Source: CAZYPB01 sp964649265 (lineage in GTDB: Archaea > Micrarchaeota > Micrarchaeia > Burarchaeales > JAKAKT01). Taken from it: a stretch of DNA of 7,100 bases. The position numbers were made by a program, and so were the translations under genes. Positions within the stretch are counted from its first letter, which is position 1. Each line of letters starts with the position of its first letter. The stretch is taken from contig CAZYPB010000068.1 of NCBI GenBank assembly GCA_964649265.1, forward strand, positions 1 through 7,100. Reading direction: 5' to 3'. Positions 1 through 6,720 of this stretch are shown one piece after another. The notes beneath the pieces were generated by a model. That model was given only the letters and a program-made list of their open reading frames with translations, did not search any database and was not told the origin of the DNA.

Positions 1-1
1 C

Positions 2-1312
2 ATGCCCTGCCCTGGGAAGTGCATCTATTGCCCAGGAGGGACTGAGTCCCCTAAAAGTTACACAGGGGATGAGCCTGCCGCCATGAGGGGAGCGCAGAAT
101 GATTTCGATCCATACAGGCAGGTGAGAGCAAGGGTTGGACAACTTAGGGAAATAGGCCACTCTGTTGATAAGTGTGAGCTAATAATAATGGGTGGGACAT
201 TTAATGCCCAGAGCAAAAGATACCAGAGAGCTTTCATGAAAGGATGCTTTGATGCTCTTAACAACAAGAAAAGCAAATCCCTTCTGGAAGCGCAGAGGCT
301 TAATGAAAAGGCAAAATCAAGGGCGGTTGGAATTACTTTTGAGACAAGGCCTGATTTCTCAAAAAAAGATCACATTAACAGTATGCTTGACCTTGGCGCT
401 ACAAGGATAGAGCTTGGGGTTCAGACCCTTAGCAACAGAGTTTACAAAAAGGTTCAGAGAGGGCATTCAGTTGAGGATGTTGCAGAAGCAACTGCTCTTT
501 GTAGAGATTCTGCACTTAAGGTGGGCTATCATATCATGCCTGGTCTTTTCTCGACACCTGTAAATGATGTCCTTATGTTCAAAAAACTCTTTTCTGACCC
601 AAGATTCAAACCAGATATGCTAAAGATATACCCATGCATGGTTGTTAAGGGAACTGAGCTTTATGAGATGTGGAAAAGAGGGGATTATGAGCCATATGAC
701 ACTGCAACTGCTTCTGAGGTGCTTGCACAGGCAACAAGATTCATCCCCACTTATGTGAGGGTAATGAGAGTTCAGAGGGATATTCCAAAGAAGAGGATAG
801 AGGCAGGGGTGATGCACAGCAACCTAAGGCAGATTGTTGAGGCAAAGCTCTTGGAACGTGGGGAGAGCTGTTCATGCATAAGATGCAGGGAGATGGGGCT
901 CAAGTCACTTAAACTAGGGATAGAACCAGATGCTGAGGATGCTAAGCTGTGCAAAATTAAGTACAATGCCTCTGGAGGGAAGGAATTCTTCTTGAGTTAC
1001 GAGAGTGGGAATGGGCTTTTTGGTTTCCTAAGGCTCAGAATACCGAAAGCCCCTTTCAGACCTGAGCTTAATAGTAAAACTGCCCTAATAAGGGAGCTCC
1101 ATGTTTATGGTGAGGCTCTTGGGATTGGAAAAGCTCCTGGAAAGGAATTCCAGCATCGGGGTTTTGGGAAGAGGCTTCTTGAGAATGCTGAAAAAATTGC
1201 AAGGAAAAGTAACTGTGAGAAGCTTGTTGTTATGAGTGGAATCGGCGTGAGGCAATATTATTATAATCGAGGGTACAAAAAGGATGGCGTGTATGTTTCA
1301 AAAATTCTTTAG
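2..1312 (+). CDS. elp3: Elp3-like tRNA uridine(34) carboxymethyl-transferase, radical SAM + GNAT (5' partial)
   Basis: Seen: 436 codons are present. A radical-SAM Cys triad (C3, C7, C10 in CPGKCIYCPGG) lies almost at the window edge. It is followed by the Elp3 hallmark SYTGDEPAAMRG (20-30), LIIMGGTFNA (60-69), GITFETRPD (110-118) and IELGVQ (136-141). A Cys cluster CSCIRC (C290, C292, C295) fits the zinc site linking the two domains. A C-terminal GNAT domain (about 325-436) carries IRELHVYG and the acetyl-CoA loop QHRGFG (384-389). Family knowledge: archaeal Elp3 acts alone in the cytoplasm, using SAM and acetyl-CoA to place a carboxymethyl-type group on C5 of wobble U34. The family is usually above 500 residues and has sequence before the Cys triad, so the ATG at base 2 is probably an internal Met and roughly 60-100 residues are missing upstream. 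No frameshift is visible. It is the first visible gene of an operon with gatD and gatE. The identification is secure; the substrate tRNA is inferred. Confidence 0.95.
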   Translation: MPCPGKCIYCPGGTESPKSYTGDEPAAMRGAQNDFDPYRQVRARVGQLREIGHSVDKCELIIMGGTFNAQSKRYQRAFMKGCFDALNNKKSKSLLEAQRLNEKAKSRAVGITFETRPDFSKKDHINSMLDLGATRIELGVQTLSNRVYKKVQRGHSVEDVAEATALCRDSALKVGYHIMPGLFSTPVNDVLMFKKLFSDPRFKPDMLKIYPCMVVKGTELYEMWKRGDYEPYDTATASEVLAQATRFIPTYVRVMRVQRDIPKKRIEAGVMHSNLRQIVEAKLLERGESCSCIRCREMGLKSLKLGIEPDAEDAKLCKIKYNASGGKEFFLSYESGNGLFGFLRLRIPKAPFRPELNSKTALIRELHVYGEALGIGKAPGKEFQHRGFGKRLLENAEKIARKSNCEKLVVMSGIGVRQYYYNRGYKKDGVYVSKIL

Positions 1313-1315
1313 GTG
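1311..1315 (+). promoter_or_regulatory. Shine-Dalgarno site of gatD
   Basis: AGGTG overlaps the last two bases of the elp3 stop codon and lies 5 nt before the ATG at 1321. It matches the anti-SD of archaeal 16S rRNA (…AUCACCUCC-3') and supports this gatD start and translation from an elp3-gatD transcript. Confidence 0.6.
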
Positions 1316-1320
1316 TTTGT

Positions 1321-2661
1321 ATGTATGCAGATAATGTTGCTGAAAAATTGAATAGCCTTGGAATAGAGCCAGGGGATAGGATTAGGGTGGGAGATAAGGA
1401 AGGGATGCTGATGCCAAGATCTGAAGGAAAGAACAACGATCATCTTGTTCTCAAGATGGATAATGGCTACAACATGGGTGTTGGTTATAAAGAGGATGTT
1501 AAAATAGAGAAAATTGGGGAGAAAACAGAGCTTGAGAAATTCCCCTCAAAAGAAGTGGGTTTCAGAAAAGACAAGCCTGTTGTTGCTGTACTTTCAACTG
1601 GAGGGACAGTTGCCTCAAGGGTTGATTACAGAACAGGTGGTGTTGTGCCAGCTTTCTCAGCAAGTGATCTTGTTTCTGCTGTTCCCGAATTATCTGAAAT
1701 CGCAAATATCAAGGGAAGTGCAATAATGAACATACTCTCAGGGAACATAAGGCCTGAACACTACAAGCTCATGGCCGGAGCAATACTAAAGGAAATAGAG
1801 GAGGGTGCTCAGGGGGTTGTAATATTGCACGGAACAGATACGCTCCATTACACTGCAGCTGCACTTTCTTTTATGTTGAAAGGTCTATCTGTGCCAGTTG
1901 TTCTTATGGGCGCGCAGAGGAGCTCGGACAGGGGCTCAAGTGATGCTTCAATGAACCTCATATGTAGTGTTAATTTTGCAGCAAATGCAGACTATTCTGG
2001 TGTTGTTGTATGCATGCATGGAACACTGGATGATAAGAACTGCCATGTGCATGTTGGAACAAGAGTGCGAAAGATGCACACAAGCAGAAGAGATGCATTC
2101 AAGAGCATCGATGTTGAGCCGGTTGCTGTAGTTGATTACAGTATGGGCAAAATAGAGTTTTCTGGAGAACACACTAAACGGGGAATAGGCAGATTTGAGA
2201 TGGCAAGTGCACTTGAAAACAAGGTTGCACTGATCAAGATATACCCAGGCATGGATGCAGGTCAACTTGCCTTTTTCAGAGAGAATGAATACAAGGGGAT
2301 TGTTTTGGAAGGAACTGGTTTGGGGCACATGCCCATAAATGATGATGAGAACAGCAGTGGAAATGCTGCTCTTGCAGATGAGATTTCAAAATTGCTTGAA
2401 ACAGGTTGTGTTATTGTAATGACTTCCCAGTGCATATATGGGGATACTAACATGAATGTATACTCGTATGGAAGGGATCTTCTTAAGAAAGGAGTCATAT
2501 CTGGAAAGGGGATTCTCCCAGAGGTGGCTCTTGTAAAACTCAAATGGCTCATAGGCAATTATGGGTCTGAAAAGGCAAAAGAGATGGTCGGAGAGAATAT
2601 GGCTGGTGAGATTGTTAGTAGAAGAGAGATAAAGGTTGATTTTGAGGGTGAGAGTGAATGA
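1321..2661 (+). CDS. gatD: Glu-tRNA(Gln) amidotransferase subunit D (asparaginase-type)
   Basis: This is the asparaginase-like subunit of the archaeal GatDE complex. It releases ammonia from glutamine or asparagine for GatE to amidate Glu-tRNA(Gln). Seen: an N-terminal GatD-specific beta domain (about 14-65, PGDRIRVGDKEGML then DNGYNMGV), a linker, then the L-asparaginase fold from about 85. The first active-site loop is LSTGGTVAS with T93. The second is ILHGTDTLHYTAA with T172 and D173, and the catalytic Lys is probably K251 in RVRKMHTSRRDAF. GSSDASMNL (205-212) and the later GTGLGHMP (331-338) are also typical. All expected catalytic residues are present, so it should be active. The length of 446 aa fits the family (about 420-450). 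The N-terminal domain separates it from free-standing asparaginase, and gatE next door confirms the call. It starts 8 nt after elp3 and ends with a 4-nt overlap into gatE, implying one transcript and coupled translation. Confidence 0.97.
   Translation: MYADNVAEKLNSLGIEPGDRIRVGDKEGMLMPRSEGKNNDHLVLKMDNGYNMGVGYKEDVKIEKIGEKTELEKFPSKEVGFRKDKPVVAVLSTGGTVASRVDYRTGGVVPAFSASDLVSAVPELSEIANIKGSAIMNILSGNIRPEHYKLMAGAILKEIEEGAQGVVILHGTDTLHYTAAALSFMLKGLSVPVVLMGAQRSSDRGSSDASMNLICSVNFAANADYSGVVVCMHGTLDDKNCHVHVGTRVRKMHTSRRDAFKSIDVEPVAVVDYSMGKIEFSGEHTKRGIGRFEMASALENKVALIKIYPGMDAGQLAFFRENEYKGIVLEGTGLGHMPINDDENSSGNAALADEISKLLETGCVIVMTSQCIYGDTNMNVYSYGRDLLKKGVISGKGILPEVALVKLKWLIGNYGSEKAKEMVGENMAGEIVSRREIKVDFEGESE
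2647..2651 (+). promoter_or_regulatory. Shine-Dalgarno site of gatE inside gatD
   Basis: GGTGA (within GAGGGTGA) lies 6 nt before the gatE ATG at 2658 and is inside the last gatD codons. With the ATGA start/stop overlap at 2658-2661, it indicates translational coupling that would keep the two subunits near equal amounts. Confidence 0.6.
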
Positions 2662-4460
2662 AGGCAGGCATAGAGATTCACCAGAGACTTGATACTCACA
2701 AACTATTCTGTAACTGTTCTTCGCTTATGAACGGAGAGAGTGGGTTTGGGATTTATAGAAAACAGAGAGCTGTTGCAGGCGAATTGGGCAATGTTGATCC
2801 TGCGGCAATGCAGGAGTTCATGAGGAAGAAACAGTTCTCATATGAGACCATGAAGAATTGCTCTTGCCTTGTTGAGAGCGATGATGAGCCTCCTCACAAA
2901 ATAAATGAGGATGCACTTAGAACAGTTCTAGAGGTTTGCATGCTCCTTGAGGCTGAGATAGTAGATGAAATACATATAATGAGAAAAACAGTCATAGATG
3001 GGAGCAATACTGGGGGATTTCAGAGAACAGCTGTTGTTGGGTTGAATGGAAAACTGAAGACAAGTAATGGTGTCGTTGGAATACCTACTATTTGCATAGA
3101 GGAAGAGAGCGCAGGAATACTGAAGGAGCAGGATGGTGTTACTCGCTTCAGCTTGGATAGGTTAGGGATACCCCTAATTGAACTGGCAACTGACCCGAGC
3201 ATAAAGGATGGAAAACATGCACAGGAGGTTGCTGAGACAATTGGCATGATATTGAGATCCACAAGAAAAGTGCAGAGAGGAATCGGGACAATAAGGCAGG
3301 ATGTTAATGTATCTACTGATAACGGAGCGAGAGTTGAGATAAAGGGAGCCCAGGAACTTAAACTAATAAAGAAATTTGTTGATTCTGAAGTTAAGAGACA
3401 GGATGCGTTAATTGAGATAGCTGAGGAGTTGAAAAAACGCTTTGGGGGGAACGTTGATTTCGGTTACCTGGCTGTTGAGGTAACTGAGATATTTAGGGGG
3501 ACAGAGTCAAAGTTGTTGAAAATGCTCATTGGGAAGGGTGCGCGGATATTTGCCATGAGAATGCCCAAATACAAAGGGCTTCTTGGGAAAGAGATTGGCG
3601 ATGGAAGAAGGTTTGGAACAGAGCTAAGTGATTATGCAAAGATGAATGCAGGTGTTGGGGGAATAATGCACTCAGACGAGGATTTTTCGAAATACAGCAT
3701 TTCAGAAAACGAGATTAAAGAAGTTGAGAGAAAACTGTCCCTTGATGAGGGCGATGCGTATGTTATTGTTGCTGACCAGGATGAGAAGGTTTGGAATGCG
3801 CTTAGGATAGTGAGAAAACGCTCCCTTATGCTCAGTGTTCCTGAGGAGACAAGGAAAGCTCTTCCAGAGGGAACCAGTTCCTATATGAGACCTCTTCCTG
3901 GAAGCGCTAGATTCTATCCTGAGACAGACATACCTCCAGTGAAAATAGGAGAGGATCTTCTTAATGAGATAAAGATAGGACTTCCCATGATGCCCGAGCA
4001 GAGGCTAAAACATCTTGAGGAACTGATTGGAAACAAGGAGCTTGCAAAGAAGATGTTCAATTCAAAAGAAGAACTTACTTTTGAACTTGTTGTTAACACA
4101 GATGAGAAGATAGACCCCGCACTGGTTGCAGTTACTCTCCAGGATACGCTTGTTAACCTTAGGAGAGAAAAGATAAATGTGGATGGGATCACAGTAAAAC
4201 ACCTCCAGGATCTTTTCATCGAGCATTCAAAAGGCAGATTTGTGAAAGCAGCAATACCCGAGATACTTAAGTACATGGCTGAGAACAAGGACTCCGCCGG
4301 TGCTGAAGCCCTTAGTAAGCTTGAGCTTAACAAGATTACTGGGGAGGAATTAAAGCAGCTTGTCGAAAAGGAAGGATCGGACCTTGGACAGATTATGAAG
4401 AAATACAGGCTCAGGGTTGATGCAAAGGAAGTGAAAGAACTTTTGAATAGAAGTTCTTGA
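2658..4460 (+). CDS. gatE: Glu-tRNA(Gln) amidotransferase subunit E
   Basis: This is the tRNA-binding kinase/amidase subunit of GatDE: it phosphorylates Glu on Glu-tRNA(Gln) and amidates it with ammonia from GatD. Seen: a GatB/GatE cradle domain opening with AGIEIHQRLDTHKLFCNC (3-20), then EPPHKINEDALR (77-88), VIDGSNTGGFQRTA (112-125), CIEEESAG (146-153), RLGIPLIELATDP (168-180) and RGIGTIRQDVNVS (207-219). A region at about 285-405 fits the AspRS-like (GAD) insertion that separates GatE from bacterial GatB. A helical and YqeY-like tail follows, with PEQRLKHL (446-453), LTFELVVN (473-480) and KGRFVKAAIPEIL (525-537). The length of 600 aa is slightly below the usual roughly 620-640. Two CxC pairs (C18/C20 and C68/C70) could bind zinc, which is inferred by analogy with the Cys4 site of some GatB proteins. 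It overlaps gatD by 4 nt and appears to end the operon. Confidence 0.97.
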   Translation: MKAGIEIHQRLDTHKLFCNCSSLMNGESGFGIYRKQRAVAGELGNVDPAAMQEFMRKKQFSYETMKNCSCLVESDDEPPHKINEDALRTVLEVCMLLEAEIVDEIHIMRKTVIDGSNTGGFQRTAVVGLNGKLKTSNGVVGIPTICIEEESAGILKEQDGVTRFSLDRLGIPLIELATDPSIKDGKHAQEVAETIGMILRSTRKVQRGIGTIRQDVNVSTDNGARVEIKGAQELKLIKKFVDSEVKRQDALIEIAEELKKRFGGNVDFGYLAVEVTEIFRGTESKLLKMLIGKGARIFAMRMPKYKGLLGKEIGDGRRFGTELSDYAKMNAGVGGIMHSDEDFSKYSISENEIKEVERKLSLDEGDAYVIVADQDEKVWNALRIVRKRSLMLSVPEETRKALPEGTSSYMRPLPGSARFYPETDIPPVKIGEDLLNEIKIGLPMMPEQRLKHLEELIGNKELAKKMFNSKEELTFELVVNTDEKIDPALVAVTLQDTLVNLRREKINVDGITVKHLQDLFIEHSKGRFVKAAIPEILKYMAENKDSAGAEALSKLELNKITGEELKQLVEKEGSDLGQIMKKYRLRVDAKEVKELLNRSS

Positions 4461-4475
4461 AAGGACTCTTTTCAT
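4435..4475 (+). terminator. Candidate terminator at the end of gatE
   Basis: AAGAACTT (4435-4442) and AAGTTCTT (4451-4458) are perfect inverted repeats. With a U-G and a U-A pair inside, the stem could reach 10 bp around a GAAT loop. The stem overlaps the last gatE codons. It is followed by CTCTTTTC (4466-4473) and a T-rich run continuing to about 4503. Archaeal termination depends mainly on U-tracts, so the T-rich stretch may matter more than the AU-rich stem. Confidence 0.4.
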
Positions 4476-4514
4476 CTGTTTCTAATTCTTATTCAGTTAT
4501 TTTAGAGAAAATAT

Positions 4515-4526
4515 AACATATATGTT
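4515..4526. repeat. 12-bp perfect palindrome upstream of the regulator's TATA box
   Basis: AACATATATGTT is its own reverse complement. It abuts and overlaps by 2 bp the TATA box at 4525-4532, where the BRE/TFB contact would be. It may be a second regulator site or simply AT-rich promoter DNA. Confidence 0.4.
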
Positions 4527-4532
4527 TAAATA
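4525..4532 (+). promoter_or_regulatory. Archaeal TATA box for the Lrp-like regulator
   Basis: TTTAAATA lies in the AT-rich gap before the regulator. A start about 26 nt from its centre puts transcription near 4555, giving a leader of about 20 nt before the ATG at 4577. No other box fits the start codon as well; ATATAACA at 4511-4518 is a weaker alternative. Confidence 0.55.
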
Positions 4533-4540
4533 GTGGAAAA

Positions 4541-4570
4541 ACGATAAAATATCAGTCATGATTTTATCGT
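4541..4570. promoter_or_regulatory. Operator-like inverted repeat (10-bp arms, 10-nt spacer)
   Basis: ACGATAAAAT (4541-4550) and ATTTTATCGT (4561-4570) are perfect reverse complements separated by ATCAGTCATG. The arm-to-arm distance is 20 bp, about two helical turns, so both arms face the same side of the DNA. The dyad centre (4555.5) coincides with the start site predicted from the TATA box, so a bound protein should block RNA polymerase. Its place directly ahead of an Lrp-family gene suggests autorepression, which is an inference. A transcript hairpin is possible only if transcription starts upstream of 4541. Confidence 0.6.
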
Positions 4571-4576
4571 GATACC

Positions 4577-5512
4577 ATGAGACTCGACGCGCAAGATAAA
4601 GCTATTCTTTACCATCTTGAACTAGATTCCAGAATGCCTGTATCGCACATAGGGGAGAATGTTGGGTTATCTAAAGACTCGGTAAAATATAGGATAAGGA
4701 ACCTTGAGAAACTGGGTTTTCTAGTTGGCTTTAGCTCTTTAATCGATATAATGAAAATCGGTTTCCAGGGATATGTTGCTTACCTTAGGCTTGGGAAACT
4801 AAAACAAAGAAATCGAATTGTTAGATATCTAGAAAGGAGTGAATGTGTTGGGGAGATTAGAGAATGCTCGGGGGGATGGGACATTGTTTTCCATTCTTGG
4901 GTTAAAAAATCCTATGGATTCGAGTCTTTCCTCTTATCTTTCCTAAAATCCTTCGGTTCGAGCATAGCTGAAAGGAATGTTAAGACATTGCTTGAGAAAA
5001 GACATTATGGGAGAGACTATTTGTTCGATAGGAGTGTTGAGGGGATAGTGTTCACCGGAAACGGGAAAACAGAACAACTTGATTCTGTTGATTATAAAGT
5101 ATTGAAATTGATTTCAAGTAATCCGAGAATCAGAATAACTGAAATATCGGAGAGTGTTGGGATGGTCTCGGATGCAGTTAAGAAAAGGATTAACAAGCTG
5201 GTAAAAAAGGAGATAATTAGAGCGCATAGACCTTTGTTGAACCCCGGAGTAAATGGATATGGAGTCTATGGTGTCTGCTTTAGATTCAGTAGTATAGAAG
5301 AAAGTGAATTGATTAAACATCTTAAAAAGAAAAGAAACATAGTTGAGTGCAACAGGTATCTTGGGAATGAGCTTGAACTCAGAGTTGAATCTAAGGGTGA
5401 AGGAGAGTTAAAGAAAACTGTTGATGAATTAAGAAACCTTACTTGCGTAGAGGTTGTTGATCACAGGTTGTTTTCGGTTTATAATGAGAGCAAGGGGAAA
5501 TTTACTTTCTAG
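4577..5512 (+). CDS. Tandem Lrp/AsnC-family transcriptional regulator (HTH-RAM-HTH-RAM)
   Basis: Probable DNA-binding regulator; its ligand and targets are unknown. Seen: a first winged HTH (about 3-50) with LDAQDKAILYHLELDSRMPV and GLSKDSVKYRIRNLEKLGFL. A first RAM-like alpha/beta domain follows (about 60-140, starting GFQGYVAYLRL, with GGWDIVFHSW at 99-108). A second HTH (about 168-215) carries LDSVDYKVLKLIS and GMVSDAVKKRINKLVKKEII, and a second RAM-like domain (about 222-302) starts NPGVNGYGVYGVCFRF. At 311 aa it is about twice the usual 140-160 aa Lrp protein, so it reads as an internal duplication with diverged halves. RAM domains typically bind amino acids and drive oligomerisation. 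The ATG at 4577 begins right at the family N-terminus. GTGAT (4569-4573) may act as a weak SD and overlaps the operator arm. No signal peptide or membrane segment is visible. It is transcribed apart from gatE and meets the malic enzyme gene tail to tail. Confidence 0.88.
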   Translation: MRLDAQDKAILYHLELDSRMPVSHIGENVGLSKDSVKYRIRNLEKLGFLVGFSSLIDIMKIGFQGYVAYLRLGKLKQRNRIVRYLERSECVGEIRECSGGWDIVFHSWVKKSYGFESFLLSFLKSFGSSIAERNVKTLLEKRHYGRDYLFDRSVEGIVFTGNGKTEQLDSVDYKVLKLISSNPRIRITEISESVGMVSDAVKKRINKLVKKEIIRAHRPLLNPGVNGYGVYGVCFRFSSIEESELIKHLKKKRNIVECNRYLGNELELRVESKGEGELKKTVDELRNLTCVEVVDHRLFSVYNESKGKFTF

Positions 5513-6671
5513 CAACCCCGGAAGTGTAGGCTGCCTTATGTACTGCCATTGCAACCTTTAGGTGTACTCCTCTCCACAATGGGTCGGGCAGTATGTGCGA
5601 AGCTGAAAGGCTGTCACCCACTGCAGAGGCGAGGGAATTGGAAGCTGCAACTTTCATCTCTTCATTTATCTCATATGCCTGCGCATCCAGTGCTCCCCTG
5701 AATATACCAGGGAATCCTAAGAGGTTGTTTACCTGGTTTGGTAAATCGCTTCTTCCAGTTGCTATTATCCTTGCACCTGCTTTCTTTGCGTCCTCTGGGG
5801 AGATTTCGGGTATTGGGTTTGCCATTGCAAAAACAATCGGGTCTTTTGCCATTAACCCTATCATCTGAGGAGTTATGGAACCAGGAGAAGAAACTCCTAC
5901 AACTACGTCAGCTCCCCTCATGGCCTCGTTTATGCTTCCCTTAACCTTTCTCTTGTTTGTTACATTTACTAGGTCTTTTCTGTGCTTCAGTGTCTCCTTA
6001 TCCTCATCGAAAAGTATGCCTTCCTTATCACAGACAAGGATGTTTTCAAATCCTGCGCTTAACATGTGTTTGGTTATGGCGGTCCCAGCTGCTCCTGCAC
6101 CTATTATCACAACTGTTACATCTTTAGGGAACTTGTTGACTATCTTAAGTGAGTTAAGAATACCTGCAAGTGTAACAACAGCCGTGCCATGCTGATCATC
6201 GTGGAAAACAGGTATATCCAGTTCCTCCTTTAACCTGTCCTCTAATTCAAAGCATTTTGGACTCTCTATATCCTCAAGGTTTATTCCACCAAATGAAGGT
6301 GTTATGGCCTTTATTATGCTGACTAATCTCTCAGTGTCTTTTTCCGCAATACAGATTGGAAATGCATCGACACATCCGAATTCCTTTAGGAGTATGGCTT
6401 TTCCCTCCATAACTGGAAGTGCTGCCTCAGGGCCTATATCTCCAAGCCCAAGAACTCTGCTTCCGTCAGAAACAACTGCAACAGTATTCCATTTAGAAGT
6501 GTATTCATAGACTAGTTTCTTGTTTGCAAGTATCTTTCTACACGGTTCTGCAACCCCGGGAGTATAGGCAAGTGAAAGGTCCTTTCTCGTTGCAAGTGAT
6601 ACCTTGCTTGAGACTTCTATCTTCCCCATTGCACTTTTATGAAAAGCAAGAGCTTCTTCTTCAATAGTCAT
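5502..6671 (-). CDS. Malic enzyme (malate dehydrogenase, oxaloacetate-decarboxylating), short form
   Basis: Oxidatively decarboxylates malate to pyruvate and CO2 with NAD(P) in the cytoplasm, supplying pyruvate and reducing power. Numbering here follows the longest frame (ATG at 6695). Seen: SLAYTPGVAEPC with the general acid Y44, PVMEGKA with the Lys base K99, metal ligands E141/D142 in INLEDI and D167 in FHDDQHGTA, the Rossmann loop VIIGAGAAG (196-204), MANPIPEISP (291-300) and RSDLPNQVNNLLGFPG (315-330). The chosen start is Met9 (6671), giving 389 aa. Family members begin close to the EEEALAFHKS stretch, and a TATA element lies about 27 nt upstream, fitting a leaderless mRNA. The ATG at 6695 sits inside that TATA element. 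There is no phosphotransacetylase-like C-terminal domain, unlike long bacterial MaeB. D223 ends the second Rossmann strand, but I would not decide NAD versus NADP from it. The 3' end overlaps the regulator gene by 11 bp. Confidence 0.95.
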   Translation of the reverse strand: MTIEEEALAFHKSAMGKIEVSSKVSLATRKDLSLAYTPGVAEPCRKILANKKLVYEYTSKWNTVAVVSDGSRVLGLGDIGPEAALPVMEGKAILLKEFGCVDAFPICIAEKDTERLVSIIKAITPSFGGINLEDIESPKCFELEDRLKEELDIPVFHDDQHGTAVVTLAGILNSLKIVNKFPKDVTVVIIGAGAAGTAITKHMLSAGFENILVCDKEGILFDEDKETLKHRKDLVNVTNKRKVKGSINEAMRGADVVVGVSSPGSITPQMIGLMAKDPIVFAMANPIPEISPEDAKKAGARIIATGRSDLPNQVNNLLGFPGIFRGALDAQAYEINEEMKVAASNSLASAVGDSLSASHILPDPLWRGVHLKVAMAVHKAAYTSGVARK

Positions 6672-6693
6672 GTAGATAATTTCTGGCGAAATC

Positions 6694-6701
6694 ATTTATA
6701 A
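6694..6701. promoter_or_regulatory. Shared TATA-like element of the divergent malic enzyme and phosphatase genes
   Basis: The minus strand reads TTATAAAT and the plus strand ATTTATAA. Its centre is about 27 nt from the malic enzyme ATG at 6671, the spacing of a leaderless archaeal transcript. It is about 23 nt from the plus-strand ATG at 6721 and 41 nt from the ATG at 6739. No other TATA-like box is apparent in the 49-nt gap (6672-6720). The minus-strand assignment is the stronger of the two. Confidence 0.5.
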
Positions 6702-6720
6702 CTTTTGGATTGCTTCATCT

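Noticed and set aside
2..4. ATG at base 2 as the true start of elp3
   Set aside because: It is directly before the radical-SAM Cys triad, while family members have several dozen residues ahead of it; the frame is simply cut by the window edge.
361..367. Run of seven A in elp3 as a programmed frameshift site
   Set aside because: The reading frame continues intact with conserved Elp3 motifs on both sides, and no alternative frame product is plausible.
2010..2019. Palindrome ATGCATGCAT in gatD as a regulatory site
   Set aside because: It is inside codons for a conserved VVCMHG stretch and has no promoter context; chance is sufficient.
1948..2328. Antisense open frame of about 126 codons within gatD
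   Set aside because: It lies wholly opposite conserved asparaginase motifs and its translation looks like no known protein; codon bias of gatD explains it.
3914..4333. Antisense open frame of about 139 codons within gatE
   Set aside because: The Ser/Leu-rich translation is typical of a shadow frame opposite a Lys/Glu/Ala-rich gene, and it has no promoter or SD.
4461..4576. Small RNA or tRNA gene in the gap after gatE
   Set aside because: The gap is AT-rich with no tRNA-like or GC-rich folded structure; the promoter, operator and terminator elements account for it.
5593..6195. Plus-strand open frames opposite the malic enzyme gene
   Set aside because: They oppose highly conserved malic enzyme motifs and show only low-complexity hydrophobic translations.
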